Shown: positions 7,572-13,744, numbered from the stretch's first letter. The stretch: 16,182 nucleotides of DNA from Steroidobacteraceae bacterium (GCA_013044085.1 JABEVI010000087.1:1-16182); one strand, 5' to 3'. Notes: a model not told the origin generated them from the letters alone. Translations and numbers: made by a program.

Positions 7572-8117
7572 TCACAGCGGGCGCAGAAGCCGTTCCCGGT
7601 AGTACTGCAGTTCGCGAATGGATTCACGCACGTCATCGAGAGCGAGATGCGAGGACGGCTTCTGGAACCCCTCGGCGATCTGCGGTGCCCAGCGCAGCGC
7701 AAGTTCCTTCAATGTGCTGACGTCCAGGTTGCGGTAGTGGAAGAACCGTTCGAGCTGCGGCATGTTCCTGGCGAGGAAACGTCTGTCCTGACAAATGCTG
7801 TTTCCACACATCGGCGAGCGCCCGCGTTCGACCCAGGAGTCGAGAAACTCGAGGGTTTCCCGCTCGGCGCCGGATTCGTCGACGCGACTCTCGCGCACCC
7901 GTGCGATCAGGCCGGAACCGCCGTGCTGTTTGCGATTCCAGTCGTCCATTCGACCGATGGCCTCCTCGCTCTGGTGGATCGCGAACACCGGGCCTTCGGC
8001 GAGCACGTTCAGGTGTTTGTCGGTGACGATCGTCGCGATCTCGATGATCAGGTCGCTTTGCGGGTCGAGGCCGGTCATTTCCAGGTCGATCCAGATCAGG
8101 TTTTCGGCGGATTTCAT
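7572..8117 (-). CDS. orn: Oligoribonuclease
   Basis: This 181-residue DEDDh 3'-5' exoribonuclease removes the shortest RNAs (including pGpG from cyclic-di-GMP turnover) in the cytoplasm. All family motifs are present: IWIDLEMTGLD with Asp11 and Glu13, MCGNSICQDRRFL with Asp111, and SSHLALDDVRESI with His157 and Asp162. YRNLDVST at about 128-135 is the conserved Orn tyrosine segment. The length matches the family (about 180). It ends nine bases from the convergent ppsA and starts 35 bases from the divergent rsgA. No Shine-Dalgarno sequence precedes the ATG; TACCAT (4/6 to the -10 consensus) ends seven positions before it, so the mRNA may be leaderless. Confidence 0.97.
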   Translation of the reverse strand: MKSAENLIWIDLEMTGLDPQSDLIIEIATIVTDKHLNVLAEGPVFAIHQSEEAIGRMDDWNRKQHGGSGLIARVRESRVDESGAERETLEFLDSWVERGRSPMCGNSICQDRRFLARNMPQLERFFHYRNLDVSTLKELALRWAPQIAEGFQKPSSHLALDDVRESIRELQYYRERLLRPL

Positions 8118-8123
8118 CCGCCG

Positions 8124-8129
8124 ATGGTA
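8124..8129 (-). promoter_or_regulatory. Possible -10 element of a leaderless orn promoter
   Basis: TACCAT on the minus strand matches 4/6 of the -10 consensus and is placed so that +1 falls on base 8117, the A of the orn ATG. No convincing -35 was found at 16-18 bases. This is the weakest example of the arrangement also seen at dnaX, the DUF1249 gene and gcvR. Confidence 0.27.
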
Positions 8130-8152
8130 GCAGAGCGCCGCCGGTCGAACGC

Positions 8153-9046
8153 ATGAACCCGGCGGACGACGGCACGGGGATCGTGCTCGCCGCCTACGGA
8201 CGCGGCGCGCTCGTCCTCACCGAGGGGCACACCGTACACTGTGGACTCATCGGTCGCGATCTGCGGCTCGTCTGCGGCGACGTGGTGGCGTGGCGGCGCG
8301 ACGCACTGGCCGACCATCCTTCCGTGCACGCGGTCGAGGCGCGCCGCAATTGCATCGAGCGCATCGACGCGCGCGGCCGGCCCGAACCGGTGGCGGCGAA
8401 TCTCGACCGGCTGGCCATCATGGTCGCGCCGGAACCGGCGACGGATTGGTTCCTCGTCGACCGCTATTGGGCCGCGGCGGCGCAATGCGGAATCGACGCG
8501 GTGCTGATCGTGAACAAATCCGACCAGGACATGGCCTCGATGAGCGAGGAGATCGCCAATTTCAATCACCTGGGCCTGCCATGCACGCCGTTGTGCTGCC
8601 GTGCCGGCTCCGGCCTGCCCACGGTACGCGAACTTCTTCGCCGGGGAGTGACGCTGCTGGTCGGACAGTCGGGCGTCGGCAAATCGACGCTCGTCAATGA
8701 GTTGGTGCCGTCGGCCGGGGCGCAAACCATGGAACTCGGACGCGACCGGGAAGGCCGCCACACCACGACCACGGCGCGCCGCTACCGGCTGGACGGCGAA
8801 GCGGCGATCGTCGACGCCCCGGGAGTACGCGACTTCGCCCCGCCGGCGCGCTTCTCGCGCGCCGCGGAACGCGGTTTCGTCGAAATCCTCGGCCGCTCCG
8901 CGGACTGCCGATTCAATGATTGCCGTCATCTTCAGGAGCCGGGCTGCGCCGTGCGCTCAGCGCTCGACGCCGGCGAGATCTCGGCGCGGCGCTACGAAAG
9001 CTACCGCCGGCTGCTGCGCCTGCACGCTCAATTCGCCTCCCGCTGA
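8153..9046 (+). CDS. rsgA: Ribosome small-subunit maturation GTPase RsgA (circularly permuted)
   Basis: This 297-residue GTPase assists late 30S subunit assembly. An N-terminal OB-fold (about 8-70) is followed by GTPase motifs in the permuted order typical of the family: G4 NKSD at 121-124, then G1 GQSGVGKS at 171-178, a Thr-rich G2 HTTTT at 203-207, and G3 DAPG at 221-224. The C-terminal zinc knuckle has Cys252, Cys257, His259 and Cys265 (DCRFNDCRH...GC). It is shorter than E. coli RsgA (350), mainly because the N-terminal extension is missing. It is divergent from orn with only 35 bases between starts. No Shine-Dalgarno sequence or clear promoter is visible there, so its promoter may lie inside orn. 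It ends 13 bases from the convergent recR. Confidence 0.96.
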   Translation: MNPADDGTGIVLAAYGRGALVLTEGHTVHCGLIGRDLRLVCGDVVAWRRDALADHPSVHAVEARRNCIERIDARGRPEPVAANLDRLAIMVAPEPATDWFLVDRYWAAAAQCGIDAVLIVNKSDQDMASMSEEIANFNHLGLPCTPLCCRAGSGLPTVRELLRRGVTLLVGQSGVGKSTLVNELVPSAGAQTMELGRDREGRHTTTTARRYRLDGEAAIVDAPGVRDFAPPARFSRAAERGFVEILGRSADCRFNDCRHLQEPGCAVRSALDAGEISARRYESYRRLLRLHAQFASR

Positions 9047-9059
9047 GGCGGCGCAGGCG

Positions 9060-9659
9060 CTAGGTGACCGCAATCCGTCCGGCGAGGGCGTGCGCGAGCG
9101 TGCCGCCGTCGACGTATTCCAATTCCCCACCCACCGGTACGCCGTGCGCAATACGAGACGCCTTGACACCACGGCGCAACGCAAGCTCGCCGAGGTAATG
9201 CGCGGTCGCCTCCCCCTCCGCGGTCGGATTGGTCGCGAGTATGACTTCGGCGATTTCGCCGCCACCGATCAATCCCTCGAACTCATCGAGACCGAGCTCG
9301 GCCGGTCCGATTCCGTCGAGCGGCGAGAGTCGGCCCATCAGCACGAAATAGCGTCCGCGAAAGCCGCCGGACTGTTCGATCGCGACGACGTCGGCCGGAG
9401 ATTCGACGACGCAGAGCTGTGCGCCGTTGCGTTGCGGGGAAGCGCAGATCGCGCAAATCTCCTCCTCGCTCAACATGCGGCAGCGCCTGCAGTGCCCCAC
9501 CGTCGCCAGCGCTTGGCTGAGCGCCTGACTCAAACCGCGTCCACCCTCGCGGTCCCGCTCCAGCAGGTGAAAGGCCATGCGTTGCGCCGACTTCGGTCCG
9601 ACGCCCGGAAGACAGCGGAACGCCTCGATCAGTCGCGCCAGGGCGGGCGTGTATTTCAT
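9060..9659 (-). CDS. recR: Recombination mediator RecR
   Basis: This 199-residue protein acts in the RecFOR pathway, loading RecA on gapped DNA. The domain order is that of RecR: an N-terminal helix-hairpin-helix (LPGVGPKSAQRMAFHLL, 17-33), a four-cysteine zinc finger (Cys57, Cys60, Cys69, Cys72), and a Toprim domain starting at LCVVESPADVVAIE (about 82-95) that continues through YFVLMGRLSPLDGIGP and TNPTAEGEATAHYL. The C-terminus has ASRIAHGVPVGGELEYVD. The length is normal (E. coli 201). It follows ebfC by 12 bases, without a strong ribosome-binding site, as the third gene of the dnaX-ebfC-recR operon. Confidence 0.97.
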   Translation of the reverse strand: MKYTPALARLIEAFRCLPGVGPKSAQRMAFHLLERDREGGRGLSQALSQALATVGHCRRCRMLSEEEICAICASPQRNGAQLCVVESPADVVAIEQSGGFRGRYFVLMGRLSPLDGIGPAELGLDEFEGLIGGGEIAEVILATNPTAEGEATAHYLGELALRRGVKASRIAHGVPVGGELEYVDGGTLAHALAGRIAVT

Positions 9660-9671
9660 CGCACCCGATCG

Positions 9672-9998
9672 CTAAAACGGCAGCTTCATGCCGGCGGGCA
9701 GGTTCAGGCCCGACATCAGCCCCGCGTACTTCTCCTCGGTGCGCGCGGCGACGCGGCGCACGGCGTCGTTGATGGCGGCGACCAGAAGGTCCTCGAGCAT
9801 GTCCTTGTCCTCGCCGAGGAGCCTCGGCTCGACGAGCACCCGCTTGGTCTCGTGGCGTCCGTTCATCACCACCTTGACCATGCCCGCCCCGGCCTCGCCC
9901 GTCACCTCGAGATCGCCGAGTTCGGCCTGCGCCTTTTTCATCGTTTCCTGCATCTGCTGCGCCTGACGCATCAGATTGCCGAGTCCACCCTTCATCAT
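9672..9998 (-). CDS. ebfC: YbaB/EbfC-family nucleoid-associated protein
   Basis: This 108-residue dimeric DNA-binding protein starts MMKGGLGNLMRQAQQMQ, the hallmark of the YbaB/EbfC family. VVMNGRHETKRVLVEPRLL forms the central sheet, and the tail carries helical AAINDAVRRVAARTEEK. Two adjacent ATGs (9998 and 9995) are possible starts. A very strong ribosome-binding site, GAGGAGGGGG, lies seven bases upstream and begins just after the dnaX stop, so translation here does not depend on coupling alone. It sits between dnaX and recR, with an 18-base gap to dnaX. Confidence 0.95.
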   Translation of the reverse strand: MMKGGLGNLMRQAQQMQETMKKAQAELGDLEVTGEAGAGMVKVVMNGRHETKRVLVEPRLLGEDKDMLEDLLVAAINDAVRRVAARTEEKYAGLMSGLNLPAGMKLPF

Positions 9999-10005
9999 CG
10001 CGAAT

Positions 10006-10015
10006 CCCCCTCCTC
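10006..10015 (-). promoter_or_regulatory. Strong ribosome-binding site of ebfC
   Basis: GAGGAGGGGG on the minus strand ends seven bases before the ebfC ATG. It is the clearest Shine-Dalgarno sequence in the window and contrasts with dnaX directly upstream, which has none. Confidence 0.8.
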
Positions 10016-10016
10016 G

Positions 10017-11579
10017 TCAACCACGGGCTTTGATCGACGCACCGTCGATCTCGCCGCCGAAACGCTCACGCAGCGCCTTGACCGACGGGTCGTCGGCGAA
10101 CGCCGCCGCAGCGCCCGCCAGCCGGTCCTGCTCGGCAAGCACTCTTTGCCGCGCCGGTGTCGCAAGCTGTGCTTGTGCAACATCGAAGACGATGCGGATC
10201 TCGCGCTGGAAGTATTTGCTCAACCCCTGCACGAGGCGCTCCTCGATCTGCCGCGTGCGCCGATCCGCGGCGACCTGTTCCATACGCAGATGCAGCACGT
10301 CGGCAGCAAACGATGCCGGCACGCAGTTCAGCGCGAACTGCCGCACCATGCCGCTCAAGCCGGCCGCATCGAGCAGTTGCGGCCAGCTCTGCTCATCGAC
10401 CGCCGCAGGCGGTGACGCTGCGGCGCGCGCCGCCGGTGCCGGCGCCGACGCCGGTGCCGGTGCCGGTGCCGGCGCGGCGCGAGAAGCCTCGCCTTCCGGT
10501 CGGAAGGCGAGCATCCGCAACATCGTCATCTCGAATCCGATCCGCGGGTCGGGCGCGAGATTCAGATCCCGGCGGCCGAGCAGCGCAATTTGATAGTACA
10601 GCTGCGCATCCTCGGCAGTGAGTCCCGCGGCAAGGCGCGGCAGGTCCTCATCGACGAAGTCCGGTTCCCCACGCGCCACGTCCGGCACGACCTGAACGAT
10701 CGCGATACGCTGCAGGTAAGCAGCCATCTCGACCAGCGCCCGGTCGTAGTCGGGCGCGTCCTGATCGAACTCCTGGACGATCGCGAGCAGTCCGGCGCCG
10801 TCGCCCCGCGCCAAGGCATCGAGCACACGCACGATGTGGCGCCGATCGATCGTGCCGAGCATCGCGCGCGCATTCTGTTCGCTCAACTCGCCGCCGCCGA
10901 ACGCGATGAATTGGTCCAACAGGCTCAGCGCATCGCGCATGCTGCCGTCCGCGGCCCGCGCGATCAGCGAAATCGCCATCGGATCGCACCGCAGGTTCTC
11001 CTCGGCGGCGATGAACCGCAGCCGATCGCCGATCAAGCCGGCCGAGAGGCGCTTGAGGCTGAACTGCAGGCAGCGCGACAGCACGGTGACGGGCAATTTC
11101 TGTGGATCCGTCGTCGCCAGCAGGAATTTGACGTGCGGCGGCGGTTCCTCCAGCGTCTTCAACAAGGCATTGAAGGAGTGATTCGAGAGCATGTGGACTT
11201 CGTCGATCAGGTACACCTTGAAGCGTCCACGGGTCGGCGCGTATTGCACATTGTCGAGAAGATCGCGGGTGTCATCCACCTTGGTCCGCGAGGCCGCGTC
11301 GACCTCGATCAGATCGACGAACCGCCCCTCGTCGATCTCCCGACACGTGGCACAGATGCCGCAAGGGTTCGAGCCGAGCGCGACCTCGCAGTTCAGCGAC
11401 TTGGCGAGAATGCGGGCGACCGTGGTCTTACCGACGCCGCGGGTACCGGTAAACAGGAATGCGTGGTGCACCCGGCCGGTGTCGAGCGCATTGGCGAGCG
11501 CACGCAGCACGTGTTCCTGGCCGACCATTTCGGAGAATTTCTTGGGCCGCCATTTGCGCGCCAGGACGACGTAGCTCAT
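10017..11579 (-). CDS. dnaX: DNA polymerase III clamp-loader subunit tau/gamma
   Basis: This 520-residue AAA+ ATPase loads the sliding clamp and, as tau, couples polymerase to helicase. The N-terminus MSYVVLARKWRPKKFSEMVG is canonical. Walker A is GTRGVGKTT with Lys51. The zinc module has Cys64, Cys73, Cys76 and Cys79, numbered as in E. coli. Walker B is YLIDEVHM (Asp126, Glu127) and the SRC motif is at 168-170. Domain III ends near residue 360 and is followed by an Ala/Pro linker (about 368-390). A tau domain V-like C-terminus follows, ending DDPSVKALRERFGGEIDGASIK. It is shorter than E. coli tau (643), chiefly in the linker region. A perfect stem-loop lies at the domain III/linker boundary, but no A-rich slippery heptamer is present. 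There is no Shine-Dalgarno sequence: TAAAAT followed by six C precedes the ATG, suggesting a leaderless mRNA. Confidence 0.97.
   Translation of the reverse strand: MSYVVLARKWRPKKFSEMVGQEHVLRALANALDTGRVHHAFLFTGTRGVGKTTVARILAKSLNCEVALGSNPCGICATCREIDEGRFVDLIEVDAASRTKVDDTRDLLDNVQYAPTRGRFKVYLIDEVHMLSNHSFNALLKTLEEPPPHVKFLLATTDPQKLPVTVLSRCLQFSLKRLSAGLIGDRLRFIAAEENLRCDPMAISLIARAADGSMRDALSLLDQFIAFGGGELSEQNARAMLGTIDRRHIVRVLDALARGDGAGLLAIVQEFDQDAPDYDRALVEMAAYLQRIAIVQVVPDVARGEPDFVDEDLPRLAAGLTAEDAQLYYQIALLGRRDLNLAPDPRIGFEMTMLRMLAFRPEGEASRAAPAPAPAPASAPAPAARAAASPPAAVDEQSWPQLLDAAGLSGMVRQFALNCVPASFAADVLHLRMEQVAADRRTRQIEERLVQGLSKYFQREIRIVFDVAQAQLATPARQRVLAEQDRLAGAAAAFADDPSVKALRERFGGEIDGASIKARG
10432..10473. 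repeat. Seven-unit hexamer repeat encoding the DnaX Ala/Pro linker
   Basis: Seven tandem six-base units, mostly GCCGGT or GCCGGC with one GCCGAC, encode alternating Ala-Pro with one Ser. This is the flexible hinge between the clamp-loader core and the tau C-terminal domain. Copy number could vary in frame between strains. Confidence 0.8.
10488..10511 (-). other. Perfect 10-bp stem-loop inside dnaX
   Basis: The arms 10488-10497 and 10502-10511 are exact complements with a four-base loop; as mRNA the stem is CUCGCCUUCC, loop GACC. It encodes LAFRPEGE (about residues 357-364), at the end of domain III. The structure is seen directly. Any role, such as a frameshift stimulator or pause, is inference. 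Confidence 0.55.
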
Positions 11580-11585
11580 GGGGGG

Positions 11586-11591
11586 ATTTTA
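11586..11591 (-). promoter_or_regulatory. -10 element of a probable leaderless dnaX promoter
   Basis: TAAAAT (5/6 to consensus) on the minus strand is followed by six C and then the dnaX ATG. With the last base as -7, +1 is base 11579, the A of the ATG. The C run rules out a Shine-Dalgarno sequence. No good -35 was found, so an activator or relaxed -35 would be needed. Confidence 0.42.
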
Positions 11592-11630
11592 GCCGGGAAT
11601 GCGCCCGCGCGCGGACCCATCGCAATGCGA

Positions 11631-11747
11631 GGGTGGCGGCCCGCGCCCGCAGGACTTCGGCGCCCGACCTAAGCCGTTACCGCTGCTCCCTTCCGGGCCT
11701 GACGGGTTTCGCGGCCGGTCGTCGCGAAGATGCAAACGCGAGCCACC
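11631..11747 (-). ncRNA. ffs: 4.5S (small bacterial) signal recognition particle RNA
   Basis: The minus strand contains the diagnostic SRP RNA tip, CAGGCCCGGAAGGGAGCAGC, with a GGAA tetraloop closed by CCC/GGG and the conserved GAGCAGC side that binds Ffh. The flanks fold into one long hairpin: GGTGGC/GCCACC at the ends, CGCGTTTGCA/TGCGGGCGCG, CTTCG/CGAAG and CCGGCC/GGTCGG, all allowing G-U pairs. The ends (about 117 nt) are set from this outer pairing and are approximate by a few bases. E. coli 4.5S is 114 nt. It lies 19 bases after tRNA-Ser, too little room for a visible promoter, so the two are probably co-transcribed and processed. No T-rich terminator separates it from dnaX. Confidence 0.92.
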
Positions 11748-11766
11748 ATGGACTCATCGCACGAAT

Positions 11767-11858
11767 TGGCGGAGAGGGAGGGATTCGAACCCTCGAACAC
11801 CTTTTGGGGTGTTACTCACTTTCCAGGCGAGCGCCTTCGACCACTCGGCCACCTCTCC
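11767..11858 (-). tRNA. tRNA-Ser (anticodon GGA), CCA encoded
   Basis: The acceptor arm GGAGAGG/CCTCTCC pairs fully, followed by discriminator G and genomically encoded CCA. The D-arm region reads TGGCCGAGTGGTCGAAGGC. The anticodon stem-loop CTCGCCTGGAAAGTGAG gives anticodon GGA, reading UCC/UCU. A long variable arm (AACACC...GGTGTT), typical of serine tRNA, is followed by a T-arm with GTTCGAATC. The 92-base length including CCA fits class II tRNAs. It lies 61 bases after the small lipoprotein gene; the upstream stretch has only a weak promoter match. Confidence 0.97.
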
Positions 11859-11919
11859 GCGCGCCACTCGCGGGGGCCGCAAGCGTACCGGAGGAGCCTC
11901 GGGCGAGCAAATCCGCGTC

Positions 11920-12195
11920 CTAGCCGCCGCCTGAGACCTGCCGCCGCCGGCGGTATTGCGGCGGACCGTCGATGCAGCCGTCCTTGCCTTTCGGCGGCGG
12001 TGGCGCAACCGTCGGCGGTGGAATCTTCAAGACGTTCTTGACATCCGGAGAATCCATCCCGGAAGGAACGCGTATGGGCGCCGCCTCCTGCGCCGCCTGG
12101 TAGTCCGCGATGCCATGACAACTCTGCTGCAGCGTGTGGCAACCGGCGGTCAGCGCCACGAGGGGCAGGAATAGGAACATTCGGCGAATCGTCAT
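11920..12195 (-). CDS. Small lipoprotein with a BamC N-terminal-like segment, coupled to dapA
   Basis: This 91-residue protein starts with a lipoprotein signal and lipobox LTAGC (Cys19). The mature part is short, proline-rich and probably unfolded. It contains YQAAQEAAPIRVPSGMDSPD (32-51), then LKIPPP and a Pro run, with Cys26 and Cys74 available for a disulfide. The pattern Y...A.P(I/L)..P.GM..P...IPP resembles the N-terminal lasso of BamC, the outer-membrane assembly lipoprotein that lies after dapA in E. coli. The folded BamC domains are absent. It is best read as a mini-lipoprotein in the bamC position, possibly a reduced BamC or a BamD-binding peptide; that role is inference. The ATG overlaps the dapA stop by four bases (ATGA), so it is translationally coupled. 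Confidence 0.82.
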   Translation of the reverse strand: MTIRRMFLFLPLVALTAGCHTLQQSCHGIADYQAAQEAAPIRVPSGMDSPDVKNVLKIPPPTVAPPPPKGKDGCIDGPPQYRRRRQVSGGG

Positions 12196-13085
12196 GCGGC
12201 TAGATCCTTTATTGACACACCGGCCTGGCTCATCGCCTGCAGCACGGCCTCTTCATGCACTGCGGACAGGGGTACGAGCGGCAGGCGCAAGCTCGGACCC
12301 ATCAAACCCATCCTCGCGACCGCCCATTTGACCGGTATCGGATTTGCCTCGAGGAACAAATCCCGGTGCAAGCCGCCGAGCGCGGCGTCGATCGCACGCG
12401 CCGCAGCCATGTCCCCCCGCAATGCCGCGGCGCAGGCGGCGTGCATGGGTCCGGGCGCGACATTCGCGGTCACCGATATCACGCCCTTCGAGCCCAACCC
12501 GAGCCACTCGATCGCGCTCGCATCGTCACCGGACAGCAGGGAGAATGCCGGCGGACACGCTGCGAGCAATTCGGCGCAACGCTCGCGCTTCGCGGTCGCG
12601 TCCTTCAGAGCGACGATGCGCGGGTGGCGGGCAAGCCGGCCGACCGTCGCCGGCAGCAGATCGACCGAGGTGCGCCCCGGCACGTTGTAGAGGATCACCG
12701 GCACCGCCGAGGCCTCGGCTGCGGCCGAAAAGTGACGGTACAAGCCCTCCTGCGGCGGTTTGTTGTAATAAGGCGTGACGATCATGACGCCGTCGACCCC
12801 GAGCCGGGAAAAATCACGCGTACGCGCGATGGTCTCGGCCGTCGAATTGGTGCCGGTGCCGACGATCACGGCCATCCTGCCCGCACACCGGGCCACCGCA
12901 CGCCGGGTCAACTCGCCGATTTCCTCCGTCGTCAGCGCCGGCGACTCGCCGGTCGTTCCAGCGACGACGATACCGTCGGAGCCTTCGGCAAGGTGGAAAT
13001 CGAGCAATCGATCCCATGCCGTCAGGTCGATAGCGCCGTCGGCCGTCATCGGCGTGACCATTGCGACCAAGCTTCCGGAAAACAT
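12192..13085 (-). CDS. dapA: 4-hydroxy-tetrahydrodipicolinate synthase
   Basis: This 297-residue TIM-barrel enzyme condenses pyruvate with aspartate semialdehyde, the first committed step of the lysine/diaminopimelate pathway. All active-site residues sit at their E. coli positions: Schiff-base Lys161 in IVALKDA, Tyr133 in ILYNVPGRTS, Thr44-Thr45 in GTTGE, Tyr107 in TPYYNKPPQEG, and Arg138. The start MFSGSLVAMVTPM is canonical and GGAG lies seven to eight bases before the ATG. A good promoter lies 43-71 bases upstream. The stop codon overlaps the ATG of the small lipoprotein. It is divergent from gcvR. Confidence 0.97.
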   Translation of the reverse strand: MFSGSLVAMVTPMTADGAIDLTAWDRLLDFHLAEGSDGIVVAGTTGESPALTTEEIGELTRRAVARCAGRMAVIVGTGTNSTAETIARTRDFSRLGVDGVMIVTPYYNKPPQEGLYRHFSAAAEASAVPVILYNVPGRTSVDLLPATVGRLARHPRIVALKDATAKRERCAELLAACPPAFSLLSGDDASAIEWLGLGSKGVISVTANVAPGPMHAACAAALRGDMAAARAIDAALGGLHRDLFLEANPIPVKWAVARMGLMGPSLRLPLVPLSAVHEEAVLQAMSQAGVSIKDLAA

Positions 13086-13127
13086 CGCCGATCTCCGCTG
13101 GCGGGTTCAGCCGCCTTCAAACCCGCT

Positions 13128-13156
13128 ACCATAAGTGGCAACACCCCCGGTGGCAA
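13128..13156 (-). promoter_or_regulatory. Sigma70-type promoter of dapA
   Basis: On the minus strand TTGCCA (5/6) and TATGGT (4/6) are separated by exactly 17 bases. Start near 13121 would give a 36-base leader that includes the GGAG ribosome-binding site. This is the best complete promoter match in the window. The TTGCCA core is repeated inside the spacer, two bases before the -10. Confidence 0.55.
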
Positions 13157-13176
13157 GCGCGCTGTCACGCTGCACA

Positions 13177-13205
13177 TCGCCAGTCGGTGCGATCCTTAGT
13201 AGAAT
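13177..13205 (+). promoter_or_regulatory. Candidate near-leaderless promoter of gcvR
   Basis: TCGCCA (4/6) and TAGAAT (5/6) are 17 bases apart. The predicted start at about 13212 leaves only two bases before the ATG at 13214. No Shine-Dalgarno sequence is present in the intervening bases. Confidence 0.42.
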
Positions 13206-13213
13206 TCACCCCA

Positions 13214-13744
13214 ATGAAACAACACATCGTGATTTCGGCGGTCGGACCCGACCGCATCGGCATGGTGCATGAACTGACCAAGGCGGTGGCCGATTGCGGC
13301 GGCAGCATCAGCGAGAGCCGGATGACTTCGCTCGGCAATGAATTCGCAATGCTGCTGCTCGTGACAGGAAACTGGCACACGCTGGCCAAACTCGAAGGTG
13401 AATTCAAGAAACTCGGCGACGCAACCGGCATCAGCATCCAACTGCGTCGCACGGAAGCCCGGGCGGCGCGCAACGACATGCTGCCCTACTCGATCGACGT
13501 CGTTTGTCTCGATCAGAGCGGCATTGTCGCGTCGATGTCAGGCTTCTTTTCCCAGCGCGGGGTGGACATCGCGGAACTGTCGACCCGAGCCTATGCGGCG
13601 GCCCACACGGGCGCACCGATGTTCTCGATCCAAATGATCGTGAACGTACCGAGCAGGTTGCACATCGGCGTGCTGCGCGAGGAGTTCCTTGATTTTTGCG
13701 ATCACCAGAACCTCGATGCCATTTTCGAACCCGTCAAGAGCTGA
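13214..13744 (+). CDS. gcvR: Double-ACT-domain regulator, glycine cleavage repressor GcvR-like
   Basis: The protein has 176 residues in two ACT domains. The first (about 3-85) begins QHIVISAVGPDRIGMVHELTK, the typical GcvR opening. The second (about 92-172) begins YSIDVVCLDQSGIVASMSGFF. In E. coli, GcvR binds glycine and restrains the activator GcvA at the glycine cleavage operon; many relatives elsewhere are less studied, so the exact target here is inferred. The frame is open further upstream, but homology to the family starts at ATG 13214. A TAGAAT -10-like element just before that ATG supports a leaderless or two-base-leader transcript. It is divergent from dapA and 15 bases upstream of the PIN-PhoH gene, so the two are probably co-transcribed. 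Confidence 0.88.
   Translation: MKQHIVISAVGPDRIGMVHELTKAVADCGGSISESRMTSLGNEFAMLLLVTGNWHTLAKLEGEFKKLGDATGISIQLRRTEARAARNDMLPYSIDVVCLDQSGIVASMSGFFSQRGVDIAELSTRAYAAAHTGAPMFSIQMIVNVPSRLHIGVLREEFLDFCDHQNLDAIFEPVKS

Noticed and set aside
8846..8864. 7-bp GC inverted repeat with a five-base loop inside rsgA
   Set aside because: It consists only of GC alternation in coding sequence with no context for a regulatory role; expected at this base composition.
8697..10415. 572-codon plus-strand frame across the end of rsgA, recR, ebfC and the end of dnaX
   Set aside because: It is a shadow of four well-supported genes; Arg/Ala-rich and without domains.
10432..10473. Hexamer array considered as a CRISPR-like or regulatory repeat
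   Set aside because: Units are tandem without spacers and in frame with an Ala-Pro linker, so it is a protein hinge repeat.
13061..13213. Upstream extension of gcvR
   Set aside because: It runs through the dapA promoter and start region and does not resemble an ACT domain; family similarity begins at ATG 13214.
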